Part shown: positions 26,372-34,726 of the stretch, one piece after another | How positions within the stretch are numbered: the first letter of the stretch is position 1 | Layout: each line of letters opens with the position of its first letter | NCBI GenBank assembly: GCA_017623975.1 | Contig: JAGANX010000059.1 | Location: 1 to 58,787 of the forward strand | Reading direction: 5' to 3' | Origin: Clostridia bacterium | GTDB taxonomy: Bacteria; Bacillota; Clostridia; Oscillospirales; CAG-272 | Length of the DNA: 58,787 bases | Notes under the pieces: model-generated | What the model saw: the letters and a program-made list of their open reading frames with translations, nothing else | Databases searched by the model: none | Told to the model about the DNA's origin: nothing | Made by a program: the position numbers and the translations under genes

Positions 26372-26401
26372 GATAAAATAGTATCAATATTATATTTTAT
26401 C
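26372..26401. promoter_or_regulatory. Inverted-repeat operator in the HTH/SLOG divergent gap
   Basis: Perfect 9-bp arms GATAAAATA (26372-26380) and TATTTTATC (26393-26401), 12-base spacer. The right arm covers the expected -35 of the rightward gene (its TATAAT is at 26416-26421), and a leftward TATAAT lies at 26345-26340. A likely autoregulatory site for the HTH protein. Confidence 0.6.
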
Positions 26402-26442
26402 TAATAAAATAAAGATATAATATAGAGAAATGGAGAAGAAAT

Positions 26443-26775
26443 ATGAAATTATTAATTGCAGGATCAAGAAATTTAACAGATATTAATTTGGAAAAATATA
26501 TTCCAAATGATGTTGAGCTTATTATTTCCGGAGGTGCTAAGGGAATTGACACATTAGCGGAAAATTATGCAGATAAAAAAGGAATTTCAAAATTGATTAT
26601 GCGTCCAAAATATGAGCTTTACGGTAAGGGTGCGCCGCTGAAAAGGAATGAAGAAATGATAAAAATAGCCGACCAAGTGTTAGTTTTTTGGGACGGTAAA
26701 TCAAGAGGTACAAGGTTCACAATTGATAAAGCAAAAAAGCAAAATAAACCAGTAAACGTAGTTATATTTGAATAA
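26443..26775 (+). CDS. SLOG-domain protein (YspA/DUF2493-like)
   Basis: 110 residues forming one Rossmann-like domain: IAGSRNLTD at the start, IISGGAKGIDTLAENYA (nucleotide-binding glycine loop) and LVFWDGKSRGTRFTIDKAKK. These match the YspA/DprA-like SLOG group, thought to sense or process nucleotide-derived ligands such as NAD or ADP-ribose species. It is a stand-alone domain with no effector fused. ATGGAGAAG precedes the ATG. It is divergently arranged with a small HTH regulator and shares its operator region. Confidence 0.88.
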   Translation: MKLLIAGSRNLTDINLEKYIPNDVELIISGGAKGIDTLAENYADKKGISKLIMRPKYELYGKGAPLKRNEEMIKIADQVLVFWDGKSRGTRFTIDKAKKQNKPVNVVIFE

Positions 26776-26779
26776 GGGA

Positions 26780-26812
26780 AAAGAGAGAACAGCAAATGTT
26801 CTCTCTTTTTTC
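26780..26812. terminator. Terminator of the SLOG gene, probably bidirectional
   Basis: Perfect AAGAGAGAAC/GTTCTCTCTT (26781-26790 with 26798-26807), 7-base loop, T-run rightwards, A-run on the left. Confidence 0.88.
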
Positions 26813-26818
26813 TAAAAT

Positions 26819-27853
26819 TCAATTTAACTCAATTTCGTGACCAAGCTCGGCAGACTTATAAAGAGCCTCCAAGATTTTAACCATATTAAGACCCTGCTCA
26901 GGAGTAAAGTCCGGCTCAGCCTTTCCATTTATTACGTCAACAAAGTGACGAATATTACCCTCGTGATGCTGCATACCGCGATAGTCATCAATATCAGGTT
27001 TAATCAAAGTATTTACGCCACATTCCTCTGTATATATCTCGAATTTTCTATCTATTCCCGACATTTTTGAACCTGATTTTGTACCACGTAGCTCCACAAA
27101 CATTTGGTCTTCTGCAATATTTGAAGCCCAAGAAAATTCAATTTGCAAGCATGCACCGTTATCAAAACGGATAAAGCCCATTGCCAGATCTTCAACATCA
27201 ATAGGTGAATATGATGTATGTGGGAACTTTAAATATGTTGAGCCGCTAACTGTAACAGGCTTTGCGTTACCCATTAAATACATAGACAAGTCAATAATAT
27301 GAACGCCAAGGTCGATAAGAGGTCCGCCGCCGGCTTGCTTTTTATCGGTAAACCATCCACCCCAGCCCGGGATGCCGCGCCTGCGAATCCAGCCGCATCT
27401 GCCTGCGTAAATTTCACCCATTTTCCCCTCGGCAATATACTGCTTCAAGAACTTGGTTGAAGGACGGTAACGGTTATTTCTCATAACCATTAAGGTTTTG
27501 CCGCTTTTTTCAGCCGCTTCCTTCATTTTTTCCGCTTCCGCAACGCTTACCGCATCAGGCTTTTCACACATTACGTGCAAGCCCTTATTAAGCGCATAAA
27601 CAGCCGCCTCTGAGTGAATATTGTTTGGCGTGCAAATATCAACCGCATCAAGCTTTTCCTTATCTATCATTTCGCGATAGTCAGAATAAAGCCTTGCATC
27701 AGGATATTTTTTGCCAACCTCATCAAGCCTTTCCTTGTTTATATCACAAATAGCGACAATTTTTACATCTTCTGTTTTTTCTAACTTATCATAGGCGGGC
27801 AAGTGACATCCCTGACAAATCTTGCCAACGCCAATCATACCGAATTTTAACAT
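26819..27853 (-). CDS. Gfo/Idh/MocA-family NAD(P)-dependent oxidoreductase
   Basis: 344 residues. N-terminal Rossmann motif GMIGVGKICQGCHLPAY, cofactor motif DICTPNNIHSEAA and the catalytic-lysine box VMCEKPDAVS, then the C-terminal alpha/beta substrate domain. ATG 27853 is used because it overlaps the ThuA stop as TAATG with GAGGAAAA before it. Partner of the ThuA-like gene. Such pairs act on sugars or inositols (for example oxidation at C3 of glycosides), but the substrate cannot be read from sequence. Confidence 0.92.
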   Translation of the reverse strand: MLKFGMIGVGKICQGCHLPAYDKLEKTEDVKIVAICDINKERLDEVGKKYPDARLYSDYREMIDKEKLDAVDICTPNNIHSEAAVYALNKGLHVMCEKPDAVSVAEAEKMKEAAEKSGKTLMVMRNNRYRPSTKFLKQYIAEGKMGEIYAGRCGWIRRRGIPGWGGWFTDKKQAGGGPLIDLGVHIIDLSMYLMGNAKPVTVSGSTYLKFPHTSYSPIDVEDLAMGFIRFDNGACLQIEFSWASNIAEDQMFVELRGTKSGSKMSGIDRKFEIYTEECGVNTLIKPDIDDYRGMQHHEGNIRHFVDVINGKAEPDFTPEQGLNMVKILEALYKSAELGHEIELN

Positions 27854-28593
27854 TATTTTTCCTCTAATCTTGCAACCCAAGGACATTCAAGAGGCATTCT
27901 TGGGCAGACAGGTGCAACCCATCTTGCAGCATTTGTCAAAATCTTTTGTACTGTTGGGTTATAGAATGTTGGATATGATTCATGACCCGGCTGGAAGTAG
28001 AATATCTTACCGTTTTCCCTTCTCCAAATACAACCTGAACGGAATACCTCACCGCCATTATACCAGCCGATTAGCAAAAGCTTATCAGGGTCCGGCACGC
28101 CAAACGGCTCAGTATAAGTTTCCTCAGCTTCAAGCTCGAAAAATCTACCCTCAATACCTGCCATAATAGGATGGTTGTGATCAAGTATCCAAAGTCTTTC
28201 CTTATCGTCACTTTCTCTCCAACCTAAGTTACAAGTTGTACCCATCAAAAGCTTGAAGGGCTTGGAGTGGTGTGCCGAGTGGAGGAATACAATACCCATA
28301 CCTGAAAGCACTGCTTCCTTTACCTTAATTGCAATTTCGTCAGGCACTTCACCGTGTCTTACGTGTCCCCACCAAAACATAACGTCCGTATTAGCGAGCA
28401 ATTCATCTGTAATGCCCGCATTTTCACGAAGCTGCATATTTTCATCATAGAGAGTTGCGGTTGTTACCTCAATATCCTCATTTGAGCCAAGGAATTCTGC
28501 AATAGCGTTATGTATTCCCTTAGGATATACCTTTCTTATTCTTTCCTCCTCTTGCTCGTGGCAATATTCGTTCCAAACAGTTACTCTAATCAT
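27853..28593 (-). CDS. ThuA-like protein (trehalose-utilisation family)
   Basis: 246 residues with the class I glutamine-amidotransferase-like fold. MIRVTVWNEYCHEQEEE, DVMFWWGHVRHGEV, VFLHSAHHSKPF and YFQPGHESYPT are the family blocks. ATG 28593 is preferred over TTG 28599 since AAGGAG is eight bases before it. It is followed directly by a Gfo/Idh oxidoreductase. ThuA proteins with such partners are linked to keto-sugar metabolism. The exact reaction is not established. Confidence 0.9.
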   Translation of the reverse strand: MIRVTVWNEYCHEQEEERIRKVYPKGIHNAIAEFLGSNEDIEVTTATLYDENMQLRENAGITDELLANTDVMFWWGHVRHGEVPDEIAIKVKEAVLSGMGIVFLHSAHHSKPFKLLMGTTCNLGWRESDDKERLWILDHNHPIMAGIEGRFFELEAEETYTEPFGVPDPDKLLLIGWYNGGEVFRSGCIWRRENGKIFYFQPGHESYPTFYNPTVQKILTNAARWVAPVCPRMPLECPWVARLEEK

Positions 28594-28629
28594 TTTCAAT
28601 ACTCCTTGATTAAAAAATTTGTTATATTC

Positions 28630-28658
28630 AGTATATCATACAAGCAGTGCCTTTTCAA
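28630..28658 (-). promoter_or_regulatory. Promoter of the ThuA-oxidoreductase pair
   Basis: TTGAAA (28658-28653), 17-base spacer, TATACT (28635-28630). Confidence 0.7.
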
Positions 28659-28676
28659 GTAAATACGAGAAATTTA

Positions 28677-28705
28677 TTGACAAAAAAGCATAAAAATGGT
28701 AACAT
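28677..28705 (+). promoter_or_regulatory. Promoter of ung
   Basis: TTGACA (28677-28682), 17-base spacer, TAACAT (28700-28705). The in-frame ATG at 28696 lies inside this promoter, which rules it out as the start. Confidence 0.75.
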
Positions 28706-28722
28706 ATTTTCGAGGTGATTTT

Positions 28723-29397
28723 ATGGTATGCTTAGGCAACGATTGGGATAGTATTTTGGCAGAGGAATTCAAAAGCCCATATTATTTGAAAATACGGGAG
28801 TTTTTGAAAAGTGAATATTCCTCCCGCACAATTTTTCCACCAATGCACGATATATTTAATGCATTAAAATATACTTCCTTTGAAAATACAAGGGTAGTTA
28901 TTTTGGGGCAAGACCCTTACCACGAGGTAGGACAAGCACACGGACTTTCCTTCTCGGTAAAAAAGGGTGTAAAAATACCGCCCTCCCTTGTGAACATATA
29001 CAAGGAGCTGCACGATGACATAGGTATGGAAATACCGAGCCATGGAGAGTTAACCTCTTGGGCAAGGCAAGGTGTTTTGCTTCTTAACGCTACCTTAACC
29101 GTTCGGCACGGGCAAGCAAACAGCCACCAAAAAATAGGCTGGGCTACCTTTACGGACAATGTAATAAAGCACCTTAACAAAAGCACCCGTCCGATTGTAT
29201 TTTTGCTGTGGGGCGGCAATGCAAGAAGCAAAAAGGCTTTTATTACAAACAAGAATCACTTAGTTTTAGAGTCTGTCCATCCATCTCCCTTATCTGCATA
29301 CGGTGGTTTTTTCGGTTGCAAGCATTTTTCAAAAGCCAACGAATTTTTGGAAAAAACGGGACAAGCACCTATTAACTGGAACAGTGTTAATGAATAA
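28723..29397 (+). CDS. ung: Uracil-DNA glycosylase
   Basis: Removes uracil from DNA (base-excision repair). Catalytic water-activating loop GQDPYHEVGQAHGLSFSV, uracil-specific LLLNATLTVRHG, and the minor-groove loop HPSPLSA are intact. 224 residues, family length. ATG 28723 has GAGGTGA five bases upstream. Single gene between its promoter and terminator. Confidence 0.96.
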   Translation: MVCLGNDWDSILAEEFKSPYYLKIREFLKSEYSSRTIFPPMHDIFNALKYTSFENTRVVILGQDPYHEVGQAHGLSFSVKKGVKIPPSLVNIYKELHDDIGMEIPSHGELTSWARQGVLLLNATLTVRHGQANSHQKIGWATFTDNVIKHLNKSTRPIVFLLWGGNARSKKAFITNKNHLVLESVHPSPLSAYGGFFGCKHFSKANEFLEKTGQAPINWNSVNE

Positions 29398-29420
29398 AGG
29401 CGGGAAAATCCCGCCTTTTT
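29396..29420. terminator. Bidirectional terminator between ung and bioY
   Basis: AAAGGCGGG-aaaat-CCCGCCTTT, with T-run rightwards and A-run leftwards. Confidence 0.9.
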
Positions 29421-29931
29421 AGTTTCTCAATCTTTTGTGCAAAGCCTCACTGACAAAATATGCACACACTGTTAAAGCTATATCCTTTAACAGGTACGGT
29501 GCTGACACAGCTATAAAGGCAAGCCAAATATTTAGCTCTGCCAAGTGCATATACCATAAAATTCCGCACAAGTGGCAAAGAAGCAAGCCGATGATGCCAA
29601 GGGTTATTTTTTTCCATTTTTCCCCTTTTATTCCGCAAAGGCAGGCATAGGGTAAATATCCCAAAATAAAGCCCCCTGTGTAGCCAATTACGGTATGTAG
29701 CCCACCTTGAAAATTAGCAAAAACAGGCACGCCGACCAAGCCTAAAAGTATATAAACCGTTATCGCAGCAACACCGTTTTTCAGACCTAAAAAGTAACCT
29801 ATCAACGATACCGAAAAGGCTTGCAGGGTAAGAGGAACAGTACCTATGGGAATTGCAAGCTGGGACAAAGCCGCCATTATAGCAACACACAGGGAAATAT
29901 AAGTTAAGGCTTTAATACCGTCCTTTTTCAT
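29419..29931 (-). CDS. bioY: Biotin transporter substrate component BioY
   Basis: ECF S-component that captures biotin at the membrane. 170 residues, six hydrophobic segments, and the BioY signature IGTVPLTLQAFSVSLIGYFLG and GYTGGFILGYLP. No EcfA or EcfT gene is near, so it would share the general ECF energising module encoded elsewhere. Starts directly after the birA stop (TAA ATG) with GAGGAG inside birA. Confidence 0.93.
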   Translation of the reverse strand: MKKDGIKALTYISLCVAIMAALSQLAIPIGTVPLTLQAFSVSLIGYFLGLKNGVAAITVYILLGLVGVPVFANFQGGLHTVIGYTGGFILGYLPYACLCGIKGEKWKKITLGIIGLLLCHLCGILWYMHLAELNIWLAFIAVSAPYLLKDIALTVCAYFVSEALHKRLRN

Positions 29932-30909
29932 TTATACTCCTCTTTTGTCATTCGTTTTTCGCACCCTGGCTTCCCCTGAATTAAAGGTATGTATTTTACC
30001 GCTGTCATCCTTCACAACAAGATTAGCATCTTCATCAATATCTATAACAGTACCATAGACAATTTTATCCCCAACATAAACGTCAACAGCTTTGCCGATA
30101 ATTATTGATTTTTCCTTGTATGCCTTTAAATATTCTTTGCCCTCTATATACTCGTATATATCAAAAAACTCATTTATGATTTCTCCGCAAAGACGGGCTT
30201 TATACCCTTGTGGGTACTCTTTTTCATACACTCCACAGGCTATTTCTTTAATTTCAGGGTCAAAGCCACCCACAGGCGGGCAAAGATTAACGCCTATTCC
30301 TATAACCGCGTATTGTACCCCACCACATTCAAAATCAATAGATGCTTCCGTTAGAATACCTGCACACTTTTTATCATTTATATAGATGTCGTTTACCCAC
30401 TTTATTCCGCTTTTTACACCGCTTGTTTTTTCAATAGCGTCAGCCACTGCCACAGCCCCCGCAACAGTTATATTAACACATTTCTGTACGGGAATTTTGG
30501 GACGGAGAATTATTGTCATATAAAGCCCGTTTTCACTGCTTGACAAAAATGTTCTGCCAAGCCTGCCACGACCCTCGGTTTGACTTTTTACAATAACAAC
30601 CGTACCCTCGCCCTCACCCTGTGCGCAAAGGCTTTTTGCCACCGTATTAGACGAGCCTTCTTCATTATATATATATAGCTTATGCTTCCGTTTCAGATAT
30701 CTTCTTATTGCATGCTCATCAAATGCGCCTGTCCGTTCAAGAAGATAGCCCTCGCTCCCTGCTGTAATGCTATATCCGCCTTCTCTTAATTGGTTTACAG
30801 CCTTCCAAACGGAATTACGGCTTATGCCAAGCTGTGTTGCGATATATTCACCCGACACATATGCTTCATTACCATATAAAATGCTAAGTACCTTATCCTT
30901 TGTATTCAC
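29932..30909 (-). CDS. birA: Bifunctional biotin ligase / biotin repressor BirA
   Basis: Attaches biotin to carboxylase carrier proteins. Residues 1-60 form the N-terminal winged helix (EYIATQLGISRNSVWKAVNQL), so it is the repressor-type enzyme. Biotinyl-AMP loop GRGRLGR at 113-119 and KWVNDIYIND follow, with the C-terminal SH3-like cap. 325 residues. The start is GTG 30909, as AGGAGG lies four bases upstream. It likely regulates bioY, although no classical BirA operator was seen in front of this operon. Confidence 0.94.
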   Translation of the reverse strand: MNTKDKVLSILYGNEAYVSGEYIATQLGISRNSVWKAVNQLREGGYSITAGSEGYLLERTGAFDEHAIRRYLKRKHKLYIYNEEGSSNTVAKSLCAQGEGEGTVVIVKSQTEGRGRLGRTFLSSSENGLYMTIILRPKIPVQKCVNITVAGAVAVADAIEKTSGVKSGIKWVNDIYINDKKCAGILTEASIDFECGGVQYAVIGIGVNLCPPVGGFDPEIKEIACGVYEKEYPQGYKARLCGEIINEFFDIYEYIEGKEYLKAYKEKSIIIGKAVDVYVGDKIVYGTVIDIDEDANLVVKDDSGKIHTFNSGEARVRKTNDKRGV

Positions 30910-30919
30910 GCTTCCTCCT

Positions 30920-30947
30920 GTCACCCTAAAAGTCATCCTTGGGTGAC
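30920..30947. repeat. Inverted repeat before birA
   Basis: GTCACCC/GGGTGAC (30920-30926 with 30941-30947), 14-base loop, ending just before the ribosome site of birA. Could be a leader hairpin. It does not match the known biotin operator consensus. Confidence 0.5.
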
Positions 30948-30960
30948 GTGCCTTTCAAAA

Positions 30961-30989
30961 GAAAGCTGACCGCAAACAGGTCAGCTTCT
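30961..30989 (-). terminator. Terminator of the LCP gene
   Basis: Perfect AAGCTGACC/GGTCAGCTT (30963-30971 with 30979-30987), 7-base loop, T-rich run after it. Confidence 0.85.
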
Positions 30990-30993
30990 ATTT

Positions 30994-32133
30994 TTATTTT
31001 GTGTAAAGTGCAGTAATAACTGCTGCTCTTTCTGCCTGGTAGTTACAGGTATACCCAATAAAGGACGCACCGCCTGAAACAGCAGGACGAACAGGAGCTC
31101 TACCCTCCAAGTTACCGATAGGAGTTGTCTCTATGCTGCCAAATACAGAGAAGCCGATTTGGAAGAGTGCGCCAACATCATCTCTTTGCATAGCCACAAG
31201 CATTTTTTCAAGAGCAATATCAAGTGTAACCTTAATACCGCCAAAGCCCTTAGAATGTATCTTGGATGTCAACTGTGAAATAACATTGTTTGCAACATCT
31301 GACTTGTCTTCGCCAGCATTACTCATGTAAGCCAAGGTTTGTTGACCGTTAAGCTTAATTTTGTTACCTTCAAGCGCAACATTTGGAATCTGAGCATCGC
31401 CGGTTAAGTTCTTACCGGTGTTAAACTTAGCAATGTCAGCATTAATCCTTTCAACCAAGTCCTTATTACCGTTTATTTCTATGCTACCAAAGTTTTGAAC
31501 AAGCTCACTAAACGCACTCATATTGATTTCAACAAAGCCGTCAAGTCTAATACCGTAGTTTTGCTCAATTGTATTTGTCAAAAGTTGTGGACCGCCAAGC
31601 AAATAAGCATCACTCATAGGACCAACGCCAACTGCCGGGATATACACGAGCATTCTTGTTTCAAAGGAAAGGTATGTAACGTGGTTATCATACTTGTTTA
31701 CTGAAACTATCATAATAATGTCAGCGCTTGAAGAAACCTCAGAGCCTTCAAATTGGTCAGTACCGAAGATAGCGTAGTTATAAACATTATCATCATACTT
31801 CATATCAGAGGTAGCCTGTGCGTGATTCAACAAAGCCGCATGGTATGCATCATGCAATTCCTCATTTTGTCTAAAATATCCAACATTATCTTGATATATG
31901 GGCATACTGTTAAGTTTGTCCATATTAATTTCCCACTTACCGTCAAAAACCTTAATCTTGCTGAAATAGCTGTTAATGACAATATTAACAATTAAAAGCA
32001 GAATTGAAAGAATTATCAAAACCACCAAAAGAGCAAAGAATATTTTTTTGAATGGAAATCCGCGCTTTTCATTCGCTAAAACTGAATTTTCTGCTATGGT
32101 TGCAGTACTCTTTACGTCCTTATTCACACTCAT
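30994..32133 (-). CDS. LytR-CpsA-Psr (LCP) family protein
   Basis: Membrane-anchored enzyme family that transfers teichoic acid or polysaccharide from undecaprenyl carriers to peptidoglycan. A single N-terminal helix at about 28-52, then an extracytoplasmic domain with ADIIMIVSVN, SFETRMLVYIPAVG (the Arg that binds pyrophosphate), GGPQLLTNTIEQNYGI and YMSNAGEDKSDVANN. 379 residues. AAGGAGG precedes ATG 32133. The standard DxR-like positions are partly altered (ETRM in place of PRD), so activity should be judged with care. Not adjacent to the polysaccharide cluster at 36-41 kb but plausibly linked in function. Confidence 0.88.
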   Translation of the reverse strand: MSVNKDVKSTATIAENSVLANEKRGFPFKKIFFALLVVLIILSILLLIVNIVINSYFSKIKVFDGKWEINMDKLNSMPIYQDNVGYFRQNEELHDAYHAALLNHAQATSDMKYDDNVYNYAIFGTDQFEGSEVSSSADIIMIVSVNKYDNHVTYLSFETRMLVYIPAVGVGPMSDAYLLGGPQLLTNTIEQNYGIRLDGFVEINMSAFSELVQNFGSIEINGNKDLVERINADIAKFNTGKNLTGDAQIPNVALEGNKIKLNGQQTLAYMSNAGEDKSDVANNVISQLTSKIHSKGFGGIKVTLDIALEKMLVAMQRDDVGALFQIGFSVFGSIETTPIGNLEGRAPVRPAVSGGASFIGYTCNYQAERAAVITALYTK

Positions 32134-32176
32134 TGCGAATCCTCCTTATAGCACAAATTAGAGTATTATATATTAA

Positions 32177-32205
32177 ATTATATAACAAAATATATTTATT
32201 GTCAA
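32177..32205 (-). promoter_or_regulatory. Consensus promoter of the LCP gene
   Basis: Perfect TTGACA (32205-32200), 17-base spacer, perfect TATAAT (32182-32177). A second TTGACA lies 14 bases further upstream. Confidence 0.88.
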
Positions 32206-32236
32206 CAGTTTTTTGTCAAGAAAATCAATTTTTTTA

Positions 32237-33235
32237 CTAAAATTCAACTCCGTCAAATTCTCTCAAAAAATATACGCTTTCTTTTTTGACCCTGATGACT
32301 TTTTCATTCATATACGCAAGACTGTCTTCACAGCCATCAAACCTCAAATAATATGAATACAGTGCTTGATGCTTGTACCCAAGCCTTCTGTCCTTTTCGT
32401 TCAGCCCATATTTTCCATCTCCCAAAAGAGGGTTGCCAACAGAAGCCATATGGGCACGGATTTGGTGAGTCCTGCCCGTCACAAGCTCCACCTCTACCAA
32501 GCTTAATTCTTTTTGCTTGTTGTATGCTACAAGGCTGTATTTCGTTATAATTTCCTTTGCGTCCCTTGTCTTATTTTTCAGCACCTTAACCTTGTTATTT
32601 TTGCTGTCCTTTACCAAAAAGTCGCACAGAGTGTCTGATTTTTGAGGTAAAGAGCCATGTACAGCACATAAATATTTTTTGGTTATCCTGTTGTTTTTTA
32701 TTCTCTCGTTTACATCCCGCAAGGCTTGTGCGTTTTTAGCGGCAATTACCATGCCCCCCGTATTTCTGTCAATTCTATTACACAGGGCAGGGGCAAAGCT
32801 GTTTTCCTCCTTCGGGTCATATTCACCCTTTTGGGCAAGGTAGGCTTGGATATGATACACAAGTGTATTCCTATCCCCTGCATCTCCTTTGCCGCTAACC
32901 TTACCGTCACCGTCTCCGCTATGCACCAAAATGCCGGGGGCTTTGTCGCAAATCAATAAATTCTCGTCCTCATAAACTATATTTAAATCGACCTTAACCT
33001 GAAAAAGCTCATTGTCGGTTATTTTATCGCTAAACAAATCCTCGCTCAAAAACATTTGCACGGTGTCACCCTGCTCTAAAACCTGCTTTTGCTCTGCTCT
33101 TTTCCTGTTAACCTTGATTTTTTTAAGCCTAATAGCCTTGTACATTAGGGAAACAGGTATGCCCTTAACTGCTTTTTGAACAAATTTATCAAGGCGCTGC
33201 CCTGCATCATTTGAATTTATCTTAAACTCTCTCAT
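32237..33235 (-). CDS. RluA/RluD-family 23S rRNA pseudouridine synthase
   Basis: 332 residues. An N-terminal S4 RNA-binding domain (QRLDKFVQKA...IPVSLMYKAIR) is followed by the RluA catalytic core with the active-site aspartate in NRIDRNTGGMVIAA and the closing GRTHQIRAHMASVGNPLLGD. ATG 33235 with AAGAGG in front is chosen. The promoter lies over upstream codons of the longer frame. RluC, RluD and the Bacillus YlyB/YjbO paralogues cannot be told apart here. Confidence 0.92.
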   Translation of the reverse strand: MREFKINSNDAGQRLDKFVQKAVKGIPVSLMYKAIRLKKIKVNRKRAEQKQVLEQGDTVQMFLSEDLFSDKITDNELFQVKVDLNIVYEDENLLICDKAPGILVHSGDGDGKVSGKGDAGDRNTLVYHIQAYLAQKGEYDPKEENSFAPALCNRIDRNTGGMVIAAKNAQALRDVNERIKNNRITKKYLCAVHGSLPQKSDTLCDFLVKDSKNNKVKVLKNKTRDAKEIITKYSLVAYNKQKELSLVEVELVTGRTHQIRAHMASVGNPLLGDGKYGLNEKDRRLGYKHQALYSYYLRFDGCEDSLAYMNEKVIRVKKESVYFLREFDGVEF

Positions 33236-33269
33236 TTTTCCTCTTACCGTGAATAGCTTTCTTTCTTTA

Positions 33270-33298
33270 ATTATAACGGTTTCAATACGCATTTTCAA
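33270..33298 (-). promoter_or_regulatory. Promoter of the pseudouridine synthase gene
   Basis: TTGAAA (33298-33293), 17-base spacer, TATAAT (33275-33270). Confidence 0.75.
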
Positions 33299-33316
33299 GT
33301 TATTTTGATTTTTTTG

Positions 33317-33345
33317 TTTACATTGTGCGCCATTTGTGGTAAAAT
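33317..33345 (+). promoter_or_regulatory. Promoter of mtaB
   Basis: TTTACA (33317-33322), 17-base spacer, TAAAAT (33340-33345). Confidence 0.7.
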
Positions 33346-33375
33346 GCTATAAAATTCGCAAAAAGGAGAGGTAAT

Positions 33376-34677
33376 ATGAAGGCGTGTATTTATACCTTAG
33401 GGTGTAGAGTTAATCAATATGAAAGCGATGCAATAATGCAAGAGCTAAAAAAATACGGTGCCCAAATTGTTTCTCCCGGCAAGGAATGTGACATTTGTAT
33501 TATAAACACCTGCTCCGTAACATCCGAAAGCGACAGAAAGTCAAAGCAAATTATCCGCCGCTTAATTTCAAAAAACCCGGGGGCTACCGTTGTGGTGACA
33601 GGCTGCTATTCACAAATAAACCCACAGGATGCTATGAATATAGAGGGAGTTTCCTTGATTTGCGGCAACAACGACAAATCTAAAATTGCAAAAAAAGCGA
33701 TTGAGCTATATAACTGTAAAAACAGACAGTGCCAAATAATAAAATCCGACATTTACAGCGGTAAATTTGACACAATGGAAATTAGCACACCCATAACAAG
33801 AACAAGGGCGTTTATAAAAATCCAAGACGGCTGTAATTCAAAGTGCGCATACTGTATTATTCCTTATGCAAGGGGTACGGTGCGTTCAAGCTCGCCCGAG
33901 CACATTTTGGCTGAGGCAAAGCATATTGTAAATAGCGGCTTTGGGGAAATCGTTTTTACGGGAATTGAAACCGCCGCTTACGGAAAAGACTTCAAAAACA
34001 GACACTCCCTTGGGGATTTATTAAAAGAGGCAGGCAAAATAGAAGGCTTAAAGAGAATACGCTTAGGCTCTCTTGACCCTTCCGCTATCACAAAAGAATT
34101 CGTTGATAGTATTAAAGATATCCCTTCTGTAATGCCCCATTTTCACATTTCCATGCAAAGCGGATGCACCAAAACCTTAAACGAAATGCGCCGAAAATAC
34201 AACATAGAAATGGCAAAGAAAAATATTGATTATTTGCGTAGCTGCTTTAATAATGTTATGCTTTCCGCAGACGTGATAACAGGCTTTCCAAACGAAACAG
34301 AGAGTGATTTTCAACAAACCCTTGACTTTTTTAAAGAGCAAAGATTTTTGCACCTGCACATCTTCCCTTATTCTAAGAGAGCAGACACTCCTGCCGCGCA
34401 AATGCCCAACCAAGTGCCCGAGGCTATAAAAAAAGAAAGGCTACATAGGCTACAAGAGCAGCAGGACAAAATCAAAAAAGAGATTTTGGAGGACTTTGTT
34501 AAAAAGGCTGGCACAGCAGAGGTTTTGTTTGAAAGCATTGACGGTGAATATATCCAAGGTCACACCAAAAATTTCATTGAGGTTAGGGTTAAGTGCAGTG
34601 AAAATAAAAGCGGCGAATTTTTAATGGTCAAGATTACGCATACGGATGGCAAGGCTGTTTTTGGTGAAATAATATAA
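33376..34677 (+). CDS. mtaB: tRNA t6A37 methylthiotransferase MtaB
   Basis: Radical-SAM enzyme converting t6A37 to ms2t6A37. N-terminal MTTase domain (IYTLGCRVNQYES), radical-SAM cysteines in CNSKCAYC (Cys 152, 156, 159), and a TRAM-like C-terminal domain. 433 residues. The TLGCRVNQYES start is the MtaB/YqeV type, as opposed to MiaB. AAAGGAGAGG precedes ATG 33376. Works downstream of TsaB/TsaE, found at 21 kb. Confidence 0.94.
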   Translation: MKACIYTLGCRVNQYESDAIMQELKKYGAQIVSPGKECDICIINTCSVTSESDRKSKQIIRRLISKNPGATVVVTGCYSQINPQDAMNIEGVSLICGNNDKSKIAKKAIELYNCKNRQCQIIKSDIYSGKFDTMEISTPITRTRAFIKIQDGCNSKCAYCIIPYARGTVRSSSPEHILAEAKHIVNSGFGEIVFTGIETAAYGKDFKNRHSLGDLLKEAGKIEGLKRIRLGSLDPSAITKEFVDSIKDIPSVMPHFHISMQSGCTKTLNEMRRKYNIEMAKKNIDYLRSCFNNVMLSADVITGFPNETESDFQQTLDFFKEQRFLHLHIFPYSKRADTPAAQMPNQVPEAIKKERLHRLQEQQDKIKKEILEDFVKKAGTAEVLFESIDGEYIQGHTKNFIEVRVKCSENKSGEFLMVKITHTDGKAVFGEII

Positions 34678-34689
34678 TAATTACAGTAT

Positions 34690-34723
34690 GAGGGACGGGT
34701 AAATAAAACCCGTCCCTCTCTTT
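34690..34723. terminator. Bidirectional terminator between mtaB and the SPFH gene
   Basis: Perfect 11-bp stem GAGGGACGGGT/ACCCGTCCCTC (34690-34700 with 34708-34718), 7-base loop, T-run. Confidence 0.92.
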
Positions 34724-34726
34724 TTA

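Noticed and set aside
30910..30990. BirA biotin operator
   Set aside because: The inverted repeat GTCACCC/GGGTGAC does not match the known long palindromic biotin operator and lies next to the ribosome site.
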